Shown one piece after another: positions 41,611-51,919 of a stretch of 64,000 nucleotides of DNA. Made by a program: the position numbers and the translations under genes. Every line of letters starts with the position of its first letter. Position 1 is the first letter of the stretch. This DNA comes from Ianthella basta (Eukaryota > Porifera > Demospongiae > Verongiida > Ianthellidae). Below the pieces are notes generated by a model. That model had not been told where the DNA came from, did no database searches, and saw only the letters and a program-made list of their open reading frames with translations. The DNA lies in the NCBI GenBank assembly GCA_964019415.1, contig OZ025888.1, positions 4,040,536 to 4,104,535 on the forward strand. The letters run 5' to 3'.

Positions 41611-42978
41611 CTGCTTACAGTACATTTTGTGCACATTTTGGTTCTTTGAATAGGTTCGTTTAGTTGAAGTGTTTTTCCAGCGTTTTCCATATTGTGTGAA
41701 ATCCCATTCCAAGTAGAACCTACAATTACTTTCTGTACAGTTTTTGTAAACTGCATACCTTTTAACTGTGCAAATATAGCTACTTTAGCTTGGTATTGAC
41801 AGTTCATAGCAGGTAGTGTGGTTTGAGCAATTTCTGTACTTGTAAATGTTTTCAGTTTAATTGAATGGGCTTTAAAGACTAGGCATGTAATGCTCGGATA
41901 TGCTTGCACAGATTTGCACACTTTCACTATTCACTACAAGTACCGATATACACTGAGATGGTAGAACTGCATGCTGAACAATGCAGTGCATCTGATTGCT
42001 TGTGTCTGGGTTCTCCCAGAGCAGTCATCCTTTGCATTAGGAGCCACATTTTACATTTAGCTTTCGATGAACCGTGCATGTACTCCAAATGTTCAATTGT
42101 GTGCCCTATCGTTGTGTTGACTCTTTCGTGAAATGGCTAATGCCCAGTATGAGGTGAATTTTCTACTTGCCACTGTTCATTTGTATTGCTTGAAGCTGCT
42201 GACTAAGGCAAGTATGCATTTGCTTCTTATTCAAATTCTGCAGCTATCATAAATTGATTTGTGTGGTAGCTTGCATACTGTGCACACATCATTCATTCTG
42301 AATTAACATGTGCATCATGCAGGTGTTTGATTTGTTGTGCATACCTTGATGTACTGAATACCAGTTATCAAATTGGTGCACATGTGGCTACTCACCCCCT
42401 AGAACAGTACAGATTCCTATGAGTTCTGCAGTTTTTATGTTACGTACTGTCTGTGTTGTCTCCCTGGTTAGGGCATATCACAGACTGACCTGTGAGGTGT
42501 TTTATCCTTTGTACAGTCTGTTTGTGTGTTTGTGTGTTTGGAGAGATATAGCTATGATGTCATACTATCAAAAGAATTGTTTCATCACAGTGTTGTGCGT
42601 TAGCACATGTTGCAGTATTATGATGTAATCCGTACTTTCCCTCACATGCTGGGCTTTTGTTGGATGTCTGTACACAATTCTGTTTTGGCCTTTCTTACAA
42701 TGGTAGTGAAATGTTATGAAAGTATGGCTGACTGCCAGACACTAAGAACTAGATCCAAAGTAGACACAGCTACTGGTAAACACCACGTATTCCCATGTAT
42801 GTATGTGATGTATTTTGGGTGTGAGTCATTACACTTTGGCAACAACTTTGATAGTCGTACACTGTCAAAGCAGTGCAGTAAAACATTGGACTGCTACAGC
42901 TATCAAGGGACTGTCAGCTAGTGTTAGAAGTTCTTTAGTCACGTGGGTCTAACCGCTCAATCCTCAGTGATCTCTGTA
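41611..42978 (+). repeat. Array spacer repeat, copy following gene 3
   Basis: About 1.3 kb repeated after genes 4, 5, 7 and 8. Landmarks in order: TTCTTTGAATAGGTT, TGCTTGCACAGATTTG, AAGCTGCTGACTAAGG, GTGTGTTTGGAGAGATATAGC, CACATGCTGGGCTTTTG and CTGTCAAAGCAGTGC. It includes a recurring open frame of 60-100 codons starting MLQYYDVI, whose conservation is explained by duplication. Confidence 0.8.
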
Positions 42979-43390
42979 GACTCTCTGCCTTACTTACATA
43001 ATGGCATTGGTATTTGCTGTGCGCGCTACTATTAACACCCAATAATGTCTCAGGAGCAATGCTGACTGCTGTGCTACAGTTCGTGCTGCAATGCTGATCC
43101 CTCTCCTGCTGGCTATCTTCTGTTTCAGCTCTACAATTGCTTTAAGTGGTCAGTTTGTCAATACTGCCACTCAACAGAACAGCTTTAATGCCATTTTAAG
43201 ATTCCTCGTCACTACTATTCCTTTAGCTGCTGTGACCTTAAAGAAGAAAGAAAGTTTAAAGAAGTTCAATTCGTCAGGCTTCACTGGCCACCTGGAGATA
43301 GTGGGGGTGGTAATGCTGTTGACCTACGAGTCATAGATAATGCAGTAATGGACCAGCTCCCTGCAGTACCTACTGTTCTATAAGCTGGTA
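42979..43390 (+). pseudogene. C-terminal relic of a copy-2-like gene
   Basis: Begins at CTTACTTACATAATGGCATTGG (TM5), continues through CLRSNADCCATVR, TM6 and SGQFVNTATQQNSF, and decays in TM7 (43240-43330). NTATQQNSF and the following 3' flank match copy 2, not copies 3/4, so a second gene type once stood in each repeat unit. There is no insertion at the site used by the foldback element in the 47-kb relic. Confidence 0.8.
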
Positions 43391-43793
43391 TAGTAACAAT
43401 TCAGACTTGTCACTAGACTGTTTTTAAGTGTATTGTGTGGTATTTTCTAATGCGCTGTTAATGAATTTCCTAATACATGGTGTTTGTTGTACTATTTTGC
43501 ATATTGTGTAGTGTTTACAAAACTGTTTTCTAACATTATTCTTGTTATGTCGTGTTCAATTCCTAATAAATCTTTGTTTGTTTTTTTCTATATCTGTCAT
43601 TAGCTTTATTTAAAACTGGTGCAAGTGTGCACTGTAACCGCAGCACTGTTCTTCTGTAAAGGGAAACTTTTGAAAGTTCCACAGGGCAGCCCCCAGAGGT
43701 TGTTAGGAAGACAATTGCTACTGTACTTTTGATTGCACTGCCTCTAGTACATATACATGTTAGTAGCGTGTACAGCTTGAACAGCATTGCGTG

Positions 43794-44011
43794 TGTTTAG
43801 GGTTAGGGTTGGCTTTCAATTTCTTCTGTTGTGTACATCTGTCCTGGAGTGTGGATAATTTCTGTTAGGAGTGACGTAATTGGTAAGGTGAAACACACGT
43901 TGTTTCACCTTAAACAGCAACAGACTTAGCGAAGTTTATATAACCTCATGTTTGTAGCACACCTACATACGTACCTGTAACTTGCATCAAACTGCCGACA
44001 ACTCTATGAAG
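43794..44011 (+). promoter_or_regulatory. Putative promoter of array copy 4
   Basis: Same block as before copy 3: TGACGTAA, a perfect 11-bp-arm hairpin AAGGTGAAACA-CACGT-TGTTTCACCTT at 43885-43911, and GTTTATATAA at 43934-43943, about 70 bp upstream of the start codon. Confidence 0.5.
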
Positions 44012-45617
44012 ATGCTGAACATACAGATGACATTCTTTGTGTTTATCATTCCGCTGTCGGCCCTGGCTTCATCAGGCAATGAAATCAGCTGTGTAGACAA
44101 CTACCTGGACTTTGAGGAACAGACCTTTGGCAACAACAGTGAGAACAGGCTAAAGCTGTATGAAGCTTTCTATCCTCCCAATGATCACTTGCCATACTCA
44201 GTGGTAGTGACCTACCAGGCTGTGCTTCCCAATGGAACTAGAGTCAACATCACTACTGATACCAGCTGCTCTGATGGACAGCTATGGCTATGGCTGTCTT
44301 CTTCCATTTCACTAATTAATGACCCCACAGAAATGAATCGCCTAGCCCTGTATACCCTCAACTACTTCACTGAGTGGGTTCCCCCACATCTTATCATTAC
44401 AACACCCCTACCTTGTCCTGCCAATGCTGAAGGATTCCTCACACTAATGACCTCTTCAGTAAGTTCTGTCAGTAGAACAGCTTCTCTAATATTACCAACT
44501 CTTGTTTCTTCTGTCCACATTATGTAACTCAATTGTTACATTCTCATCCACCCAGCTCCAGGCCTATGCTGTAGGTGTTCAGTTGAAGGGAAAGCAACTG
44601 GGGTATTCTCGCCAAGGCTGTGGTATGAACATGTCTAGTTCTTTTCTAAAGGATGTAAGCTCCGCCATTTCCATTTCTCGCATTGCCTTCTATGCTGGCT
44701 TACTGTTTATGACTATTTCTATATGTACAGTATCTGTGGTACTGCTCCCAGCCCTCCTTAAGCTCCTTTCACAGAAAATGGAGGTTGATGGCCACTCCTT
44801 TGACTATTACGGTATCTTCTGGGGACTGTCAACTATTCTTTTCCTGGTATTTGCATTGCTTCTGTATAGAGATATGACACTCCTATATATGGACTTCACT
44901 ACCGACTTTTATCATAAAAAGTATTACAAGTATTTCTTTCCATTTGTCTTTGCTTTCCTTGGCGTTTTTTGCACTCCTGTTGCCATTTACATTGGTGTTA
45001 AGTTTGTATTTACCACTCCATCTGTCTACCTCCTTCCTGCTAAACTCCTCTGTTGCTGCAGTGAGAAACATGCTCGAATATTGGTTACTACACTGACTCT
45101 TTGGTTCAACTTGGCTGCATCTGTTTTCCTTCTCGGACATGGTCTCATCATCTTGTTTTCATTCACAATGGAACCATTTGTTGTTGCTGTGAATGCGATG
45201 CTGCTTGTGCTGGCTTTCATGTGTCTCACTTACATCATGGCATTGGTCTTTACAATGTGTGCATCACACGGTACTCAAAAGTGTCTCAGGAGCAATGCCA
45301 ACTGCTGTGCTACAGTTCGTGCTGCAATGCTGATCCCGTTCCTGCTGGCCATCATCTGTTTCGTGCTCATGGCTGTATTGAGTGGTCAGTTTGTCAATAA
45401 TGCCACTCAGCCAAACAGTTTGTACGCCAATATTAAGTCCTTGTTCACTCCTGTCTTTCTGGCGGCTGCAAGCTTTGGTTTAAGGAGGTTAATTTCTGTG
45501 TGGCTACACTGGTCACCAGGCAATGTTGATGGTGGTCATGCAGTCAATCCAGTACATGGAAGGATGTACAATGGATACCAAGCCATGGATAACGTGGTAA
45601 TAGAGTGTGAGGAGTAA
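44012..45617 (+). CDS. Receptor-like array copy 4, intact
   Basis: Exons 44012-44458 and 44556-45617, 97-nt intron, 502 aa. Closest to copy 3 in signal peptide (MLNIQMTFFVFIIPLSALA), promoter and C-terminus, differing by scattered substitutions such as TSCSDGQ for TSCPDGQ, SSSISLINDPTEM in the distal ectodomain and SNANCC for SNADCC. The start MLNIQ was chosen by alignment with other copies; a Met two codons upstream is also possible. All family Cys residues, sequons, membrane segments and the YQAM tail are retained. Confidence 0.85.
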
Positions 45618-47012
45618 CCCTTTACAGTACATGTTGTGTACATTTGGGTTCTTTGAATAGGTTTGTTTAGTTGAAGTGTTTTTCCAGCGTTTTCCATATT
45701 GTATGGAATTCATTTCCAAGTAGAACCTACTATTACTTTCTGTACAGTTTTTGTAAACTGCATACATTTTAACTGTACAAGTATGGCTACATTAGTAGGG
45801 CTACTTCAGCTTGGTATTGATAGTTCATAGCAGGTAGTCTGGTTTGAGCAATTTCTGTACTTGTAAATGTTTCAGTTTAATTGAATGGGCTTTGCTGACT
45901 AGGCATGTAACGTTCGGATATGCTTGCACAGATTTGCACGTATTCACTATACGTACATACTGATGTACACTGAGATGGTAGAACTGCATGCTGAACAATG
46001 CAGTGCATCTGATTGCTTGTGTCTGGGTTCTCCCAGAACAGTCATCCTTTGCATTAGGAGCCACATTTTACATTTAGCTTTCCATTAACCATGTACGTAC
46101 TCCAAATGGTCAATTGTGTGCCCTATCATTGTGTTGACTCTTTGATGAAATGGCTAATGCCCAGTATGAGGTGAATTTCCTACTTGCCACTGTTCATAAA
46201 AACTGATTTTGTATTGATTGAAGCTGCTGACTAAGGCAAGTATGTATTTGCTTCTTCTTCAAATTCTGCAGCTATCATAAATTGATTTGTGTGGTAGCTT
46301 GCATACTGTGCACACATCATTCATTCTGAACATGTGCATCATGCAGGTGTCTGATTTGTTGTCCATATCTTGATGTACTGAATACCAGTTATCAAATTGG
46401 TGCACATGTGGCTACTCACCCCCTAGAACAGTACAGATTCCTATGAGTTCTGCAGTGTTTATCTTATTGTCTGTGTTGAGTCCCAGGGTCCCTGGTTAGG
46501 GCATATCACAGACTGACCTGTGTGGTGTTTTATCCTTTGTACAGTCTGTTTGTGTGTTTGTGTGTTTGGAGGGATATAGCTATGATGTCATACTATCAAC
46601 AGAATTGTTTTGTCACAGTGTTGTGTATTAGCACATGTTGCAGTATTATGATGCAATACGTACTTACCCTCACATGCTGGGCTTTTGTTGGATGTCTGTA
46701 CACAATTCTGTTTTGGCCTTTCTTACAATGGTAGTGAAATGTTATGAAAGTATGGCTGACTGCCAGACACTGAGAACTAGATCTAAAGTAGACACAGCTA
46801 CTGGTAAACACCATGTATCCCATGTACATATGTGATCCCATGTATTTTGGGTCTGAGTCATTACACTTTGGCAACAACTTTGATAGTCGTACACTGTCAA
46901 AGCAGTGCAGTAAAACATTGGACTGCTACAGCTATCAAGGGACTGTCAGCTAGTGTTAGAAGTTCTCTAGTCACGTGGGTCTAACCGCTCAATCCTTAGT
47001 GATCTCTGTAGA
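45618..47012 (+). repeat. Array spacer repeat, copy following gene 4
   Basis: Collinear with the spacer after gene 3 with small indels and substitutions, and it ends at a TM5-type relic in the same way. It lacks the 0.6-kb insertion seen after genes 5 and 8. Confidence 0.8.
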
Positions 47013-48090
47013 CTCTCTGCCTTACTTACATAATGACATTGGTCTTTACTGTGTGCGCTACTATTAACACCCAATAATGTCTCAGGAGCAATGCCGACTG
47101 CTGTGCTACAGTTCGTGCTGCAATGCTGATCCCTCTCCTGTGGCCGTCTTCTGTTTCAGCTGTACAATTACTTCAAGTGATCAGTTTGTCAGTACTTCCA
47201 CTCATCAGAACAGCTTTAGTGCCATTTTAAGATTCCTCTTCACTACTATTCTTTTAGCTGCTGTGACCTTGGTTTGCAGAAGTTCAATAGACCAGTTGCG
47301 TATAAGTGTAATGCAGTACGTCATAATTGCATATGACGTCATCACTGGTGGCAGTGAAAGATAGGCAAAAAGATGTTGCACCGGCAGCCTCGAGCACTTC
47401 GTGCCGAATGTTCCATTTAGATGGCCCGGCTGAATGGTTCACACGAACGCACCTGACGGTCGTTGATTGAGGTTGATACGGCCTACAGTCGCAGAGATGG
47501 AGACTCGTGATGGGGGACTCGCCGGCGAGAATGTGGCGAACGAGTCTTCTCGACAGGATTTTTCGTTTTTTTTTACACTCCTAGACACAGAGTAGCTTCC
47601 AGTTGAACTACCTCTTACAGAGTATCAAGGTTAGCTACATGTAGCGATGGTAACGCAAGGGTGCTGGTCATAGCCTTATTAGCCGTTGCTCGCCGGTTAG
47701 TCCCACTCCAGACGTCTCCATCTCGGTGCCTGCTGTGGTGCTTTCGCCGAAATCGTGTCAAGAAGTCTCGTTCACCACATTCTGGTCGCTCATGTCGGCG
47801 AACCCCCCTTCACGAGTATCGATCTTGGCAACCGTAGGCCTTAGCAACTTCAATCAACGACCTGCAGGTGCGCATTCGTGCGAACGATTCAGCCGGGCCA
47901 TCTAAATGGGAACATTCGGCACGAAGCGCTCTAGGCTGCCGACAACACCTTTTGTCTATCTTTCAATGTATTGAAGTGCCACCATTGATGACGTCATATG
48001 CTATACCCGTAATTGGTCTATCCTGTCAGGCTTCACTGGTCACCTGGAGATAGTAGGGATGGTAATGCTATTGACCTAAGATTATGTAGT
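47013..48090 (+). pseudogene. C-terminal relic of a copy-2-like gene, split by a foldback element
   Basis: The relic runs from the TM5 region (CTTACTTACATAATG) through CATVR, TM6 and TM7 until about 47286. It is interrupted by an inverted-repeat element and resumes at about 48022 with CTGTCAGGCTTCACTGG, the homologue of the codons for the post-TM7 sequence. Confidence 0.75.
47287..48021. mobile_element. Foldback/MITE element with inverted repeats of about 200 bp
   Basis: Ends ATAGACCA and TGGTCTAT; a TA target site is possible. Arms share CATATGACGTCATCA, GAAAGATAG, CTTCGTGCCGAATGTTC, ATTTAGATGGCCCGGCTGAA and GTCGTTGATTGA in opposite orientation, roughly 80% alike. The centre is GC-rich and shows no open frame of note. 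A shrunken derivative sits at the same gene position at 59601-59702, while the relic at 43 kb has the empty site. Confidence 0.8.
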
Positions 48091-48288
48091 AATGAACTGT
48101 GTTCACCAACTCCCTGCAGTACCTACTGTTCTATGAGCTGGTATAGTAACAATTCAGACTTGTTGTACTAGACTGTTTTCAAGTGCATTGTGTGATATTT
48201 TGGTGTGATATTTTGTACTGTGTTTTTAATGGATTTCCTAATACATGGTGTTTGTTTGGTCTTTTTATTTCCTTCATTTTCATATTTC

Positions 48289-48367
48289 CAGTGGGTGAGT
48301 AAACAGGTGAGGCTACACAGTACTAGTAGTTTGTGTGGTACACTGTTGTGTCAGTCACTTGGCCAGA
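48289..48367 (+). promoter_or_regulatory. Conserved 5' flank of array copies 5, 7 and 8
   Basis: The 79 bp before copy 5 (CAGTGGGTGAGTAAACAGG through GGTACACTGTTGTGTCAGTC) recur almost unchanged before copies 7 (56513-56591) and 8 (59962-60040). They likely contain the 5' UTR and core promoter; no TATA box is evident. Confidence 0.4.
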
Positions 48368-49974
48368 ATGCTTGAGACTAAATGGGGATTTTTTGTGCTT
48401 CTCCTTCAACTATCAACTCTCACATTCTCAGTTGGCAGTAACACTTGCGTGGACAACTACCTGGACTTTGAGGAACAGACCTTTGTCAACAACAGTGAGA
48501 ACAGGCTAAAGCTGTATGAAGCTTTCTATCCTCCCAATGATCACTTGCCATATTCAGTGGTAGTGACCTACCAGGCTGTGCTTCCCAATGGAACTAGAGT
48601 CAACATCACTACTGATACCAGCTGCCCTGATGGGCAGCTATGGCTATGGCTGTCTTCTCCTGTTTCACTGCTTAATGACCCCTCAGAATTGAATCGCCTA
48701 GCCCTGTATACCCTCAACCACTTCACTGAGTGGGTTCCCCCACATCTTATCATCACAACACCCCTACCTTGTTCTGCCAAGGCTGAAGGATTCCTCACAC
48801 TAATGACCACTTCAGTAAGTTCTGTCAGTAGAACAGCTTCTCTAATATTACCCACTCTTGTTCCTTCTGTACACATTGTGTAACTCACTCGTTACATCCT
48901 CATCCACCCAGCTCCGGGCCTATGCTGTAGGTGATCAATTGAAGGGAAAGCAACTGGGGTATTCTCGCCAAGGCTGTGGTATGAACAAGTCCAGTTCTTT
49001 TCTAAAGGATGTCAGCTCAGCTGTGCACATTTCTCGCATTGTCTTCGTTGCTGGCTTACTGTTCATGGCTATTTCTATATGTACAGCTTCTGTTATACTG
49101 CTCCCAGTTCTCTTTAAGTCCATTTCGCAGAAAATGGAGGTTGATGGCCATTCCTTTGACTATTACGGTATCTTCTGGGGACTGTCAGCCATTCTTTTCC
49201 TGGTATTTGCATTGCTCCTATATAGAGATGTGACACTCATATCTATGGATTTCACTACCGACTTTTATCATAAAAAGTATTACAAGTATATCTGGCCTAT
49301 TGGCTTTGCTTTCCTTGGCGTATTTTTCACTCCTGTTGCCATTTACATTGGTGTTAAATTTGTATTTACCACTCCATCTGTCTACCTCCTTCCTGCTAAA
49401 CTCCTCTTGCTGCTGCAGTGAGAAACATGCTCGAATATTGGTTACTACACTGACTCTTTGGTTCAACTTGGCTGCATCTGTTTTCCTTCTCGGACATGGT
49501 CTCATCATCTTGTTTGCATTCACAATGGCACCATTTGTTGTTGCTGTCAATGTGATGCTGCTTGTGCTGACTTTCATGTGTCTCACGTACATCATGGCAT
49601 TGGTCTTTACATTGTGTGCATCACTTGGTACTCGAAAGTGTCTTAGGAGCAATGCTGACTGCTGTGCTACAGTTCGTGCTGCATTGTTGATCCCGTTCCT
49701 GCTGGCTATCATCTGTTTCGTGCTCATGGCTGCATTGAGTGGTCAGTTTGTCAATAATGCCACTCAGCCAAACAGTTTTAACTCTATTATTAAGTCCCTG
49801 TTCACTCCTGTCTTCCTGGCTGCTGCGAGTTTTGGTTTAAAGAGGTTAATTTCTGTGTGGCTACACTGGTCACCAGGCAATGTTGATGGTGGTCATGCAG
49901 TCAATCCAGTACATGGAAGGATGTACAATGGATACCAAGCCATGGATAATGTGGTAATAGAGTGTGAGGAGTAA
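48368..49974 (+). pseudogene. Receptor-like array copy 5, single-base frameshift
   Basis: Exon 1 48368-48814 (MLETKWGFFVLLLQLST...) and exon 2 from 48912. Exon 2 is 1,063 nt where intact copies have 1,062. The extra base lies at about 49405-49416, where TGTTGCTGC became TTGCTGCTGC in the LLCCC codons, and translation stops at 49419-49421. The rest is intact in the next frame to ECEE-stop. The truncated product would be about 318 aa, ending after TM3. A sequencing or assembly slip in this GCT-repeat-like tract cannot be excluded; if so, this is a 502-aa intact gene. Confidence 0.8.
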
Positions 49975-51919
49975 CCTTTTACAGTACATGTTGTGTACAT
50001 TTGGGTTCTTTGAATAGGTTTGTTTAGTTGAAGTGTTTTTCCAGCGTTTTCCATATTGTATGGAATTCATTTATAAGTAGAACCTACAATTACTTTCTAT
50101 ACAGTTTTTGTAAACTGCATACATTTTAACTGTGTAAATATGGCTACTTCAGCTTTGTATTGACAGTTCATAGCAGGTAGTGTGGTTTGAGCAATTTCTG
50201 TACTTGTAAATGTTTCAGTTTAATTGAATGGGCTTTGATGACTAGGCATGTAATGTTCTCCCAGAGCAGTCATCCTTTGCATTAGGAGCCACATTTACAT
50301 TTAGCTTTCCATTAACAATGTACGTACTCCAAATGTTCAATTGTGTGCCCTATCATTGTGTTGACACTTTAATGAAATGGCTTATCCCCAATATGAGGTG
50401 AATTTCCTACTTGCCACTGTTCATAAACACTGATTTGTATTGATTCAGGCTGCTGACTAAGGCAAGTATGTATTTGCTTCTTCTTCAAATTCTGCAGCTA
50501 TCATAAATTGATTTGTGTGGTAGCTTGCATACTGTGCACACATCATTCATTCTGAACATGTGCATCATGCAGGTGTCTGATTTGTTGTGCATATCTTGAT
50601 GCACTGAATACCAGTTATCAAATTGGTGCACATGTGGCTACTCACCCCCTAGAACAGTACAGATTCCTATGAGTTCTGCAGTGTTTATTGCCGAGCCGAC
50701 AGGCGAGGCAAGTAGTCGTGATGCGTTGTCGTCCCCTGTTTGTATATATGTATGTATGTATATATGTATATTCGTCCCAGTCAACCCGAGACACCTAGAT
50801 TGCGCAATAACTCGATGTTCTCCACAGGCGCTCACGACAACAAAACACTCTACTTGGCCACCATCGGCCACAAAACTGCTCAACACTCCATGTCATCGCT
50901 GCACCATGCGCTCAGATTGTTGTTAATGTCGCCCATTGCTTCAGTGAGGGCTACACGCCTGTTGGCGATTCCGCCGTATTGGCTGACGTCATTTGCCCCG
51001 CGTGGCCGGGAACACTCTCCCTGTTCACTCGGGTGAAGCGATAACGCACACTGTGTTAGCACAGCTCAGACAGGCTTCCCTGCGCAGCTCCAAATATGTA
51101 GGTGTTGAAGGGTCTGTTGCCATCCAGTGCTTCGTCTGGCTTGCTATCCCTTCTTTCTGCCAGCCAGTGAAAGCAGATTGCAGTTTTATTATTGCCCAAA
51201 ATATACTTGGGTAGAGTTACGCTCATGCACTGTAATTCACTGAAGTAGCTAGCTACATACATTCAAGCGAGGCTGGTTGCCTCTTACATACTGTCTGTGT
51301 TGTTAACCTGTGTGGTGTTTTATCCTTTGTACAGTCTGTTTGTGTGTTTGTGTGTTTGGAGAGATATAGCTATGATGTCACACTATCAACAGAATTGTTT
51401 CATCACAGTGTTGTGTGTTAGCACGTGTTGCAGTATTATAATGTGATGTGTACTTTCCCTCACATGCTGGGCTTTTGTTGGATGTCTGTACACAATTCTG
51501 TTTTGGCCTTTCTTACAATGATAGTGAAATGGTATGAAAGTATGGCTGACTGCCAGACACTAAGCACTAGATCCAAAGTAGACACAGCTACTAGTAAACA
51601 CCATGTATTCCCATGTACATATGTGTTCCCATGTATTTTGGGTCTGACTCATTACACTTCGGCAACAATGTTTGTTAGTCGTACACTGTCAAAGCAGTGC
51701 GGTATAACATGGGACTGCTACAGCTATCAAGGATTTATCACAAATGGAGAATTGTGTGTGTGGTAGGGGGGGCATTGACTCACTAGTTGAATCAGTTATG
51801 ATTTTGCCTTCATTTTGCCTTCCACCTGTGCATTTTCTCCCTTTCATTTTCTCGGTGGGTGATTTTGGAACAGTGCTAGCAATCTGTGTTGTACACTGTT
51901 ATGTCACTCCATTGCTAGA
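49975..51919 (+). repeat. Array spacer repeat following gene 5, with 0.6-kb insertion
   Basis: Same spacer family, lacking the TGCTTGCACAGATTTG segment and carrying a GC-richer insertion at about 50689-51285. The end is the 5' flank of copy 6. Confidence 0.75.
50689..51285. mobile_element. Insertion of about 0.6 kb of unknown type, copy 1
   Basis: Interrupts the spacer after TGCAGTGTTTAT relative to the units after genes 3, 4 and 7. It starts TGCCGAGCC, contains a TATG/TATA-rich run and a GC-rich centre (GCGTGGCCGGGAACAC), and ends TTGCCTCTTAC. GAGGCAA near the start and TTGCCTC at the end may be short terminal inverted repeats. There is no recognisable protein. Boundaries are approximate. 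Confidence 0.55.

Noticed and set aside
48568-48888. Minus-strand frames of about 106 codons opposite each exon 1 (also at 35.6, 52.1 and 56.8 kb)
   Set aside because: Antisense shadows of conserved ectodomain codons; no independent evidence of coding.
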